This document shows, one piece after another, positions 24,521 through 34,622 of a DNA stretch of 64,000 bases. A program made the translations under genes and the position numbers. Positions within the stretch are counted from its first letter, which is position 1. The number at the start of each line of letters is the position of its first letter. Location of the stretch: the NCBI RefSeq assembly GCF_932526225.1, contig NC_064035.1, positions 10,341,296-10,405,295 of the forward strand. The letters are read 5' to 3'. The notes beneath the pieces were generated by a model. It made no database searches, was not told the origin of the DNA, and saw only the letters and a list, made by a program, of their open reading frames with translations. The stretch is from Nematostella vectensis. Lineage: Eukaryota; Cnidaria; Anthozoa; Actiniaria; Edwardsiidae.

Positions 24521-25145
24521 TTGTTTTGAGCTAGAAGCCCGATTACTGAATTCTTTGGCGGGGCACTCGAAAACGAGTTTGAAAGTTGCAGTAAAGTTAA
24601 GGAGAAAACCAGACAACCAAAGCATCGAGAAATAACGTAACATACGCACATACTATATATCAGCACATTGTAGTGCAACGCACGCCACCGTGACCACATA
24701 GACAATGCAATATTTGATTAGCGTGAGATTCACTCACCAGCAAAAAATTTAGTGTGCATCTAAACGTTACGGGAACCCTCTTACTTTAAAGGTCATGTCA
24801 ATCAAAATTTTGCATTTCAACTTACCGAGTTGTCCCTTAAGTTTTAACAATTTTGGCCTTCCGGAGCATTGATCTCGAATTACCATGGAAGCGCATGCCC
24901 AAAGAGATCTAAGAAAAGAGCGATTCCATCTTTACTTTTTGCCTTTCCCCTCCTCCCCCAATTAAAAAAATTGCTGCCGCCACAGTCTCTGGTAATGTCT
25001 TACACACTGCAAGAATACCGCATAACGTGTGCCCTGTAGGTCTCCGCTGTATTGTCTCATCACCAGCGCAGCTAAATACCAAATGATTCATGGTCTGTGC
25101 CTCTGTACATATTAAGGTCTAATTCTCTCTCTTTCTGTTGCCTAG

Positions 25146-28100
25146 CGACACCAGTGGGGTTAATCTAGCCTCGGTGGAGGGAGAGCCAACTGAGTCTGTG
25201 CACATATCGGTGTTGAGTGGTTCATCTATGCTCGACGTGTACCGATGCCCTAACCCCATCCAATGTCCGTTCCCTTGTGAGAAAAGCAGCAGAAGGTATC
25301 ATTGCCCACTATGCGATAATCGACCGCAGAAACCAGGGCGCATGCGTCGGCACTTTTTCACAATGCATGCTGGGAAACATGTGATCGAGCACGAAGGTAT
25401 TGTGGAGTTGTACAGTTAATGTCTGATTCTGATTAGCGCTTCTAGGAATTTGCTAGTAAAGGGCAGCTATTTTTGACGATATTTTCGATTGAATTTTGTA
25501 AATTAAGTAGAAAGTTATGTTTTTCGACGGTTATTTCGAAATGTCATCCCATAATTTGTTTGCCAATGTGAGTAAAAACAATAATAATATGAAACTGGTA
25601 AGTGCTGTTTGAATCTATTTAGGTTACCGTGTGATGCGGTGTAAACTCAAGTGCATTCGCGCCAATGGCCGCGTCACCGACTGCTCGCACTACCATTGCT
25701 GTCTGTGCGGGCGAGTCTGCTTGCGCAAGGTCCACCTTTGCTGCCACCTCCAAGCGCATGCGCTGGGCACTGCAAAGGTCGTGGATGACGTCAATGATGA
25801 TGTCATGGACGCTTCGTTAATCGAGGAAGAGCAGGAGGGAGGGGAGGGTGAGGGAGAAGATGATGACGAGGAGGAGGAACTAGGGGAGAAGACTCTTAAC
25901 TCGTCAGACTCTATCCCGGAGATGTCACACATGGCTTGTAGCGCTGCGGCAGACAGTAATATAGTGGCGCTGACTGAAGGCACACAGGTATACACGAATA
26001 TAATATGTTTGGTCTGTCCACCCTGATTTTCAGCAGATATACTATAGAAGGGATTTAAAACGTGTGACAGTGAACAACTCGCAGAGCGCTTATAAACTTA
26101 TTTGTTTGTCAAGTGCGCGAGAGATCATACGGATTTTTTTTTAAGCCGGAAGAATTTTTACGCCTGCACGACATTTTATAAAATTCGGGGGTAATAAGAC
26201 CTTTACCTGATATTGTGTTTTTACTAACTCTCAAATCAAACTTGTATCATATCCCCTGTTGAATCTATCGCAAGCCCCGTTTCATGTCTCTTGTTAAATC
26301 TATCACAAAACACGTATAATGTCTCCTGTTGAGATCTATCGCAGCCCCCTATATCTTGTCTCTTGTTGAATCTATCCTTAGGTGGTTTATGTGCAGTCCA
26401 TGCATGACGGTGAGACGCTTACCGTTCTACCCGTCAGCGATCACTCTGAGAGTCTGACGATGTCCCAAGCGCAACAGATCTCTTCTGACGTCACATCCAA
26501 CCAGCTGACGTCCGATTTACAGGTGATGACGTCACCAGGAGTTGGGCCGGATGTTCAGGCAGTCGGGGACCAGGAGTCCTCGGTCATCGTAAAACACATG
26601 GAGGTTATCCTCGACCCAGGTATCATGCCTAATTAGAGAGAGGTATTACCACATTGCATAGGGGTGTGGCTATGTCTTAGAAAAAAAAAGGTCACTATAA
26701 TTCATTTTTAGTAACCAGAGTTACTAACTATGTATGAATGAATCATGGCTGGTCATTGTTGAATTCGCAACAGACTCTTGCCGCTTTCGATCGCGGAAGC
26801 TCTCCAAGATTTCTAACAAAAGAGAATTCCTCGGATAGGAATATTCCAACGAAGGGATAGTTTTTTTAACATTCCAAACATGACATCTTTCTGTGCAACA
26901 CCAAATGGTATCAATAGAAAGACTACAGACAAGCTGTAGAAAAACTAGATGGTCTGCGTAGGCGTGGTGTAGAAAAGATATAAATCAACCACAAGGTTGG
27001 AAGATAAGTTGAACGCCTCTGTGAAACAGAGTAGTTGCGCTGACGTTTCAAGCGTTAGCCCTTCTCCGGAGCAAAAAAAGTGTTTACTCTGTTCCACAGA
27101 GGCGTTCAACATACCTTTTCAACCTTGTGTTTATTTATACCTATATTTGTTGTTGTTGTCCTAGGAGAGAGTGGAGTGCCAAATTCACAAGTGCCATCAG
27201 ACTCGGTCCACCCTGTTGAAAACACGTCGGCTATCTCTCAGAATCTGGACGGTACATACAGTGAACAACAAGAGACAGAACAGCAACTACAGGAGACTCC
27301 CTTATACCCCGAGCACTCGTACAACGAATTTCCTGCCTCGGCACAGAGAGAGCAAATGCTTCAGAAACCCAGCCATGTGAACACAGGGTTAACCAATCAG
27401 GTGGAGGAACCACTAGCTGACAGACAGTTCTCTTCTGAGTTAGCTAGTCAAGAGCAGTCTGTGACTGTTGAAGGAATGTCAGCGGTTTCGTCAGCTCTCG
27501 ATCAGCTGATCATGACGACATCAGCTGTGAATAGTCACATGACGATGAGCAGCGAATCGCCAATACAGCCAGCCGTAGTAACAGCTCGGCCGCCCATCGA
27601 ACCGCCCACTCACTCGTCAGCGCCATTCACAAGCACTCCGTACACTCCACAGTCCAGTCAGGTGAAGTCCAAGCCTGCCGATCACGACTCAATATTGCTA
27701 GTGAGTAAAACAGACACTCCCCGCGAAGACGACCACGTGTTTAGTAAGCTGTTTGCCAACTCAAAACTGCTGGTAGAAGAGATGTTCGAGCACCCATCCG
27801 TGCTCCGTGAGCAGGAATCCTTGGACGTGTGCCGGTGTAAAAACACTGAATGTGACTGCAGGCTGTATCATTGTCCTCTCTGCACCTGCCTTCCTAACAA
27901 GCCAGGGAGGATCAAGGAGCACTTTAAGAAAATACACTCAGAAGATCTCATCATTAGATATCAAGGTAAAGTTGTTACTTGAAAACTGCATCGTACTTTA
28001 GAGACATTGGGATAGTATATTATGTATCATGTTCAAGAATTACCACTTCATCATCCTAAAATCCTATTTTACTGTCATTAGATACCAGATTGAAGCTTTT

Positions 28101-29678
28101 ACCTTCAGTATTGTACTATTCTATCTACACATTTTCTATTTATAAACGAGAATGGGACGTTCATTTGTTCCCGAATATCTATCGATAACGTGTTTTGTAC
28201 GTCCATTGACATCACACGAAGCATTTGCGTGGCACGACTTTCAATAACAATAATTGAATACAATTATTGAATTTTATGCATAAACATCGAGAAGCATAAA
28301 TGGGTATGGACTTAACAATGTCTTCTTTTCTAAATCTTTTCCAAACGCTCTCTAATTACTGTTTTACTAGGGTTTCAAATGCTGCGGTGCAAGCTGGGTT
28401 GCTGTCGTCCAAGTGGGAAGCGTATTCTTAACTCGCACTACCACTGCTGCATGTGTGGCTGTATCTGCATTAGCAAGTCCGGCGTGTACGAGCACATCCG
28501 AACACAACATTCAGCTGAAGCATCCAGACCCGGGGAACAAGCCACGTGCAAGCGGCATGCCACACCCTGCAGGACCCCACCCGCCAAGAGGATGGTCAAG
28601 GAGGACAAGGCTTGTGAAGATAATGTACAGGTATGGGAGGGGTGGGGTCACTACCACAACCGGATTGCAACTATGATGGGGAAAGGGGCAGGGGGTCACT
28701 CTACTGCCATTGCTAGACTACTATTTGGACAAGGCCATTTGAAATGTTTGGAAATAGTGCAGACATAAAAAACGCTCAAAATTGGTTTGATAAAACGAGA
28801 CACTTTTTCGGAAAATAAAATAAAAGAACAATTAGTACATGGTGATTTTAGTGCTCAGAAAGCTCGAAAACTCTTAAAATCATGCGGAATAACCAAAATA
28901 TCCCTCCATTTTCATTTCCTTGGATCTTTGAATTGGATTTAATATTGTTGTTTTACCATCTCCCATCTTCCATCAAGCGTTTTATTTCAGGCTGCTTCAT
29001 CTGATTCAACTTCTCTCAACCAGAAGACAATAGTAGTAAAACAGAAGTCGCAGTCGTTTGTATCGCAATTCAAACTCCGAAAATTGAGCGATACTTGAGT
29101 GATGCATGATAGAATATCGCGACAATTTACTTCCGTGAAAGTTAAGAAGTAATGTCTCCAAGGACCATTTGGCAAGCGGTAAAAAAGAAAAAGATATTAC
29201 TGTCACTTCCCCGAAGTGGAATATATTATAGATAGAGAAAATAACAACATTTTAATGTTCACGACTTTAAAGCATTCTTTTTACATCGTCGCATACGCAT
29301 TGATTGTTAGCTCCCATTTACTCCCTTCCGTCTATGCAGGAGCCCAAGCAAGTTGTGGTTCAACTGAAGCAAGATTCTACTCAGAGAACAGATACCAGTC
29401 AAGCGGAACCAGCACAAAGTGCACCAGAAGCAGGAAACAACCAGACGATAGCTATCCAGCTACCGCAGATAGGAGATAGTGTGTATCAAGGTGCATCACA
29501 GCCGGGAATGAACCAACCGCTAGTAATACTCATGCCTCAGAACTACAACCAGGGGCAAGCAGCCTTGCAAAACCAGCAGCCGATAGTTATAGTTATGCCC
29601 CAGGGTGGGGCGGGGGGTGCTACTATGGCACAGCCCATCGTGGTGCCTCTACCTCAGCAGACATCATCTTCACAGTAG
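25146..29678 (+). CDS. Unnamed zinc-finger-like protein with duplicated Cys/His module (5' end not found)
   Basis: Exons: 25146-25396, 25623-25987, 26382-26619, 27165-27965, 28371-28630, 29340-29678, all in phase. Module A (RRYHCPLCDNRPQKPGRMRR then H-x4-H; again LYHCPLCTCLPNKPGRIKEH) closes exons 1 and 4; module B (MRCKLKC...SHYHCCLCG... and LRCKLGC...SHYHCCMCG..., each ending in an H-x3/4-H pair) opens the following exons. So a two-exon A+B unit occurs twice. The spacing resembles atypical C2H2 zinc binding, suggesting nucleic-acid or protein binding; that is inference. An acidic stretch follows B1 (EEEQEGGEGEGEDDDEEEE), the middle is Ser/Thr/Gln-rich, and the C-terminus is Gln/Pro-rich (QQPIVIVMPQ), like activation domains. 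The exon before 25146 was not identified. No known family name fits. Confidence 0.72.
26244..26381 (+). repeat. About 36-bp repeats ending in the exon 3 acceptor of the zinc-finger gene
   Basis: Four units of the type TGTCTCTTGTTGAATCTATC run up to the acceptor; the last reads TGTTGAATCTATCCTTAG directly before exon 3 (26382). The first unit contains CTTGTATCATATCCCCTG, an 18-base string also present in the receptor intron 9 repeats. Confidence 0.75.
26974..27150. repeat. Foldback element in the zinc-finger gene intron before exon 4
   Basis: Left arm 26974-27033 (containing GTTGAACGCCTCTGTGAAAC) and right arm 27084-27150 (TACTCTGTTCCACAGAGGCG) are imperfect reverse complements over about 60 bases. 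The loop carries CTGACGTTTCAAGCGTTAGC. The right arm ends only 15-20 bases before the acceptor of exon 4, so it could influence recognition of that splice site. Confidence 0.8.
28991..29099 (+). CDS. Possible alternative last exon of the zinc-finger gene
   Basis: After TTTATTTCAG (28981-28990) a phase-0 frame opens: AASSDSTSLNQKTIVVKQKS and on to SDT, stopping at TGA 29097-29099. It is in phase with exon 5 (ending 28630) and would give a short tail in place of the Gln/Pro-rich exon at 29340. A GTATCG inside it (after QKSQSF) could instead serve as a donor to 29340, also phase 0. The acceptor is good; use of the exon is unproven. Confidence 0.35.
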
Positions 29679-29807
29679 AATCTCATAAAACTTATAGGAA
29701 TGACCAGCAGCCGATAGTTATAGTTATGCCGCAGGGTGGGGCGTGGGGGGGGGGGGGTGGTGCTACTATGGCACAGCCCATCGTGGTGCCTCTACCTCAG
29801 CAGACAT
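29573..29807 (+). repeat. Tandem duplication of the zinc-finger gene's final coding end
   Basis: The block from CAGCAGCCGATAGTTATAGT to CCTCAGCAGACAT occurs at about 29575-29663 within the coding exon and again at about 29706-29806 after the stop codon at 29676. The second copy has an expanded G run (near 29746-29758) and ends CAGCAGACATAA. It is a recent partial 3' exon duplication left in the untranslated region. Confidence 0.85.
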
Positions 29808-29954
29808 AAACATCACCTATCATATTAGGAAAACGACACTTGTGCCCAGCGAGTCAAATTGTAAAGAGACTAAAAAGTATCGACTTTACCGTATAGTTAT
29901 ACTAGCGCGTTTCATTGCCTGTAAGTATATTATATATTGTATATAAGATTACTA

Positions 29955-30128
29955 TATAGATTTGACAGCCTAAAAGCGGAGCTCCAGACCAAAACTGCTT
30001 TTTTGCTCAATAATTTCAATAGAGAGCTTTACGAACGCTTGCGACGCGACTACATAACATCTTCTGAGTTTGGTTTTATGACGTCATCTATTACGTCACA
30101 CATCAGGTGACTATCCTGCTGGCTCCCC
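29955..30128. repeat. Dispersed repeat fragment preceding the 28-bp satellite
   Basis: The segment with CGGAGCTCCAGACCAAAACTG, TAATTTCAATA and GACGTCATCTATTACGTCAC resembles the segment at about 46400-46700 (CGGAACTCCATACCACAACA, TATAATTTCAATA, GACGTCATAGCCGATGTCAC). Both end in sequence like CCTTCGTGACATC or CCTTCAAGACATC. They appear to be diverged copies of one repeat family, and the satellite next door looks like an amplification of its end. Confidence 0.55.
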
Positions 30129-30614
30129 TTGACACCTTCAAGACATCCCCTAAGTCTTGACACCTTCAAGACATCCCCTAAGTCTTGAAACCTTCAAGAC
30201 ATCCCCTAAGTCTTGACACGTTCAAGACATCCCCTAAGTCTTGACACGTTCAAGACATCCCCTAAGTCTTGACACGTTCAAGACATCCCCTAAGTCTTGA
30301 CACCTTCAAGACATCCCCTAAGACTTGACACCTTCAAGACATCCCCTAAGTCTTGACACCTTCAAGACATCCCCTAAGTTTTGACACCTTCAAGACATCC
30401 CCTAAGTCTTGACACGTTCATGACACCCCCTAAGTCTTGACACGTTCAAGACATCCCCTAAGTCTTGACACCTTCAAGACATCCCCTAAGTCTTGACACC
30501 TTCAAGACATCTCCTAAGTCTTGACAACTTCAAGACATTCCCTAAGTCTTGACACCTTCAAGACATCCCCTAAGTCTTGACACGTTCAAGACACCTAAGT
30601 CTTGACACCTTCAT
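30129..30614 (+). repeat. 28-bp satellite, about 17 copies
   Basis: Near-perfect head-to-tail copies of GACACCTTCAAGACATCCCC followed by TAAGTCTT, with C/G variants (GACACGTTC) in blocks. There are no spacers between units, so it is not a CRISPR array. The motif continues as lone degenerate copies up to about 32200. Confidence 0.93.
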
Positions 30615-30621
30615 GCGTCTT

Positions 30622-31665
30622 ATTGGCTCTGTGCCAATAAAATCTCTCTAAATATAGATAAAACTAACTTTGTGTTATTCCATCCTCCTCAGAAAAAAGT
30701 AACTCATCCTATAAAACTGAAGATAAACAATAAACCAATCAAACAAAATATTTAGGAATAATGATTGACTCACATCTTAACTGAAAATGCCACATAACGG
30801 AGCTTTGCAAAAAATTTTAACGTAATCTAGGAGCACTCTCAAAGATACGTTACTTTGTCAACATTAACATTTTGAAACAACTATATTATTCACTTGTTTT
30901 TCCCCATATAACTTACGGAATTTTAGTATGGGGCAACACCTATAGTACAACACTAAAACCTCTCTTTATAATGCAAAGACGTGCGATACGAATTATGACT
31001 TTTTCTAAATTCGATGCCCCATCTTCAAACAACTAGGACTTCTCAAGGTTAAAGATATAGTTTACTTCCACACAGCGCTATTTATGTACCAATACCACTC
31101 TGGAACTCTCCCCACAACTTTTGACTCATATAATTTCCCACAAATACAACACCCGACTATCTGCCAAATCTAGTTACACCCTACCTAAAGCACGAACTAC
31201 GGGAAATTCAACATCAGATTTAGAGGTGTGCAAATTTGGAACGAACTCACCAAAAATGACAAAGACCTAAATATGAAATCCTTAAAAAAAAAAATTATCA
31301 GACGATATGGTCGCCACCTATTAACCCACTCACATCTTCACTTGTAACCCATACTATTACCTAATTCTTGGCCATATATTCCTTCCTTCCTTTTGTCTTT
31401 TACTGTTTCCGCTCTGTTTGTACCAGCTTGTATTCTTGTCGTATCCTTGTTGTATCCTTGTCGTGTCTCTATATATGTGTTTTTCTAGTACGTTCTTGCT
31501 TATGCACACAGCCTCCAGATCTAACATTTAAGTGCACCCTAGCCAGTTTAGCTCTCAAGCTGTTCTAGGGTGCCCGCACCGAAGCATTGTCCCCCCTTGG
31601 TATGCAACTCTAGGGGTTTTTTTTCTCCTCTCCCTCTCAATATATATATGAATATAAAAAGAAAA
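30622..31665 (+). pseudogene. Dead LINE fragment (end of reverse transcriptase plus 3' tail)
   Basis: With several stops and frameshifts, the plus strand reads as the C-terminal part of a non-LTR retrotransposon: KLSLNIDKTNFVLFH, then LGIMIDSHLN, ELCKK, RNLGALSKIRYFVN, LKQLYYSLVFPHITYGILVW, IMQRRAIRIMTFSKF and LGLLKVKDIVYFHTALFMYQ. These are the conserved blocks that follow the RT thumb in CR1/L2/Jockey-type elements. The catalytic RT motifs lie further 5' and are absent, so the copy is 5' truncated. A pyrimidine-rich 3' region (31370-31640) ends in TA/A-rich sequence. It encodes no active product. Confidence 0.8.
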
Positions 31666-33018
31666 AAAGAAAAAGAAGAGTAATATTATATCTCTAATGA
31701 AAACAAAAAAAAAAACCTATGTAGCATTTAATTTTTTGTGCAAATAAAAGATGTTTCTAAGATCCCCTAAGTCTTGCTGTCTGCTAGACAATAATTTTTC
31801 ATTCAATCATGAGATGTGGATATTTTTGTTTTTGATGACATGGATTTCACAGATCACGTGACCATCTATTTGCACGCCCTTCTCCCCACCCTTGACATCT
31901 ACATTACACACAGCAACTTTATTTGTCATGCGATGTTTCCATCATGAGATGTCTTTTTTAATCACGTTTTGAGAATTTTCGCTTCTAGTGACGTCATCGA
32001 TGCCACAACACTTTACGTGACCACCTTGTTGCACCATCCTTGACACCGACATGACACCTACCGAATTTGGCTGTCATACGATGTTTCTTTCATGAAATAT
32101 AAATGTTTTCTTCTTTATGACCTCAGCATATTTTTGATGACGTCACAAACCACGTGCCATATTTTTGCATTCCATTTGACACCTTCGTGACGCCGAGTTT
32201 GGTTGTCATATGATGTTTCGTCCATAAGATATGAATATTTTTGTTCCTAATGACATCTGAATGAATGTTTTTGCTTCTAATCACGTTTCTTTTCTCTTTC
32301 GTTTCGTTTCTTTTCTCTTTCCACTTTTTCTTGGGTATCCACGCTCACACCTTTAAAATTAACTGTTAATTGCACACATTTTTATCTGTTACCTGAGAGA
32401 ATTAACTGGTTTTGAAAAATAAAATTCATTTGTTTTATTACTATCGGATGTGACTAATTTTCCCCATGTAGTATCGATTGAGGAAATGGAAAAAAATAAA
32501 AAAAGTTTATACTTTTCTCTAACTGAGAATGGAAAAAAAAATAACTGACGAGCTGAGAAACTTCTAACACAGGTACCAACGATATGAAGGGTCACTTTGA
32601 AGCTCCTTGAGGAGACTCAACAGCGGAACTCGTGTAATACGTGAGTATTACCCAAATGGCTAAAAATACTTCCAGGCTACATCAAAGATACACCTTCCAA
32701 GTACCAATATCATTGTCATTTTTACTATTTATTTCATAGTAGAATAAAGGACTCAATTTTAACTCCATATTTCTAACTAACTAACTTTATCCATTATAAT
32801 TTTATTCACACACAGTGACTAGCTTGCGGCCCTTGTGGTTTTAGTTATCAAATATTGAGATCTCAGGGATGGCTGACCTGGCCAAAATTTAGTATGTGTG
32901 AGGGGAGGGGGGGGGGGGGGGGGGGGGGGTTCTGGCCACTAAATAGAGAGACGTTCGAGGCTCCTGGAACCAGGGTAGGGGCGGCAGTGTTCAGTACGAA
33001 ATTTTGGAACTAAATATA
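31666..33018. other. Degenerate repeats, no gene
   Basis: About four degenerate units of roughly 130 bp (31790-32270) combine CATGAGATGTGGATATTTTTG-like, GACGTCAC-like and CACCTTCGTGACG-like blocks, related to the 29955 and 46400 segments. The rest is AT-rich with a G run of about 27-28 around 32902-32930. No exon is supported. Confidence 0.5.
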
Positions 33019-33745
33019 ATTACAGCGCTGGAACCAAAGGTATGGACTGTTCCAAGGGCGGTAGGAACAGAGTTTGTTAGGCTAAATTATGATAACAAAC
33101 CACGAAATTTTCCATGTGCCTTGTGTGCGACGCACTCTCCGTGTTTGATTAGAAAACCCGGTCAAGCTATATTGCGTAATCTGAACTACTTCCCCGTGCG
33201 TGGCGCGCGAACTGTTCCTACCGCCCTTGCAGTTCTAATGTATTCGCATGTTTCCGAGGCCCTCCACCAATGATCTGCTCACTAATGAAGAGACACTGTA
33301 TGAGGATTTTACTCGAAGAATTCAAACATCAAATATCAAACGAGCTAGTCTTCAAGCGCTTATCCATTTTATAGTGCTTTTATTTCATACATGATATTTT
33401 GCTAGTTCAGAGAGACAAAACAAAACGTTGCTCTGCATCAAGTTTGAGTTTGCTGAGACAAACAGAAACTTACATTGAAATGAATCTGTCTCGCTAGTGT
33501 CACGCACGAACTCATAACAAATATGAGTGTAGTTTATCCAATGTTTGCCCTTTTTTTTAGAATAACTGCTGTTGGTGTGGTTAACATGATGTCTAAAAAG
33601 GAAACACGTACAGTACAACTTCGATGGTACGGCATTTATTTACGGGAATCGTTGAATATTTTTCTCATCTCCGGGATTGGTGGTCGGCCTCGAAAGCAGG
33701 CGAATACATTAGAGCTGTCCATTCTTTTGGTTCCAGAGCTGTAAT
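33019..33745. mobile_element. 727-bp element with imperfect 29-bp terminal inverted repeats
   Basis: ATTACAGCGCTGGAACCAAA at 33019 is mirrored at 33717-33745 (complement ATTACAGCTCTGGAACCAAA), each followed by GGTATGGAC or AGAATGGAC. Inside, TTCCAAGGGCGGTAGGAACA (33050) recurs inverted near 33210, and GCGAATACATTAGA recurs, so the element carries nested sub-terminal repeats. Short open frames within it show no known transposase motif; it is probably non-autonomous. Confidence 0.6.
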
Positions 33746-34019
33746 GTTTAGTGCCCTCCCCCCCCCCATCACCATCTAATTTCATCCTAAAATTTTCACG
33801 TGCTGCCTTTGAAACGCAAATTAAGACTTTTGTTTTTCTGCGGTTATCATTTGTACCATTGACTTAGCAGTGAACTGTGATTGGGTGATTGTTATTTGAA
33901 TGACAGACAAAGTGTTCTGCTGATTGGTTAGTATACTAGTAATAGTATACACACATCAGTAGCACACATGGCGATTAAATGTTTACACTCGTAAAATGAG
34001 AGGCTAGACTTTCGCTCTT

Positions 34020-34484
34020 ATGTTTAATCTTGCTAAACTTGCTCCAGTTATTTTGTCTCCCTTTACATATACACAGAGGCAACTATATTGTGTTCGAAGG
34101 GGCCAGGCTTACTCAAAAGGTAAAATATAGAATGTAATTAGAAAATTCCGTCGCGCTTTTCAAGTTTCACTACCAACGAGGTCTCATTTATGTAACCTCT
34201 TGGTAGAAAATACCTCCTAGTTAAATTTATATATCCTGTTATTATATATTACCACGAGAAAAAATTATAGTTTAAACATGTGGGGTATTTTTATAATTTG
34301 AGTTGTTTCTTACAGAAAATTTTCCACTGCACGCTTTCGGCCTTCCCTCTTGTTTTCTCTTGTTTCCTAAAGGTAAGAGAACGCTAATGAGAATGTTTCC
34401 AAATTGTAAAAGGTGACTTTTTTGTACTTATTAATTATTTTTGCCTCAACAGATGAACTTTCCCACCATTTCTCACGCGCTTGA
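34020..34484 (+). CDS. Candidate three-exon small protein (62 residues), unknown
   Basis: Exons 34020-34119, 34317-34373 and 34453-34484 have GT-AG borders in matching phase, and AATAAA follows at 34617. The predicted protein starts MFNLAKLAPVILSPF and continues with RQLYCVRRGQAYSK, an arginine-rich, acid-free N-terminus such as mitochondrial precursors have, then HAFGLPSCFLLFPK and DELSHHFSRA. A faint likeness to small cytochrome-oxidase subunits (GLxSCF...LSH as in COX8) is not enough to name it. It could be a chance splice pattern; a transcript would settle it. Confidence 0.3.
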
Positions 34485-34616
34485 AGCGTTCGTACAGATG
34501 CTCTTCACCAAAAAGGCTAGGTGAGAGAAAACGTGAGAGAAAACACTAAAAGAAAGCAGAACGATGCCAAACTAAGAACATATATCTGGTTTACCCCACC
34601 TTTAACGAGGAGAGAG

Positions 34617-34622
34617 AATAAA
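34617..34622 (+). terminator. Candidate polyadenylation signal of the small gene
   Basis: AATAAA about 130 bases after the candidate stop at 34482-34484. Confidence 0.3.

Larger units (their letters stand above)
22701..25145. other. Spacer between PAXX and the zinc-finger gene
   Basis: Besides the weak minus-strand candidate (23007-23405) and a small TIR element (24281-24520) there are T-rich tracts and TGATTGATTG-type simple repeats near 23495-23530. The first exon of the downstream zinc-finger gene must lie somewhere in or before this stretch, since its first recognised exon needs an upstream partner ending in phase 2; I could not place it. Confidence 0.45.

Noticed and set aside
24457-24705. 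Minus-strand frames around 24.5 kb
   Set aside because: They run through the 240-bp TIR element and have no exon context.
30129-30614. CRISPR-like regular repeats of 28 bp
   Set aside because: Units are directly adjacent with no unique spacers, and the genome is eukaryotic; it is an ordinary satellite.
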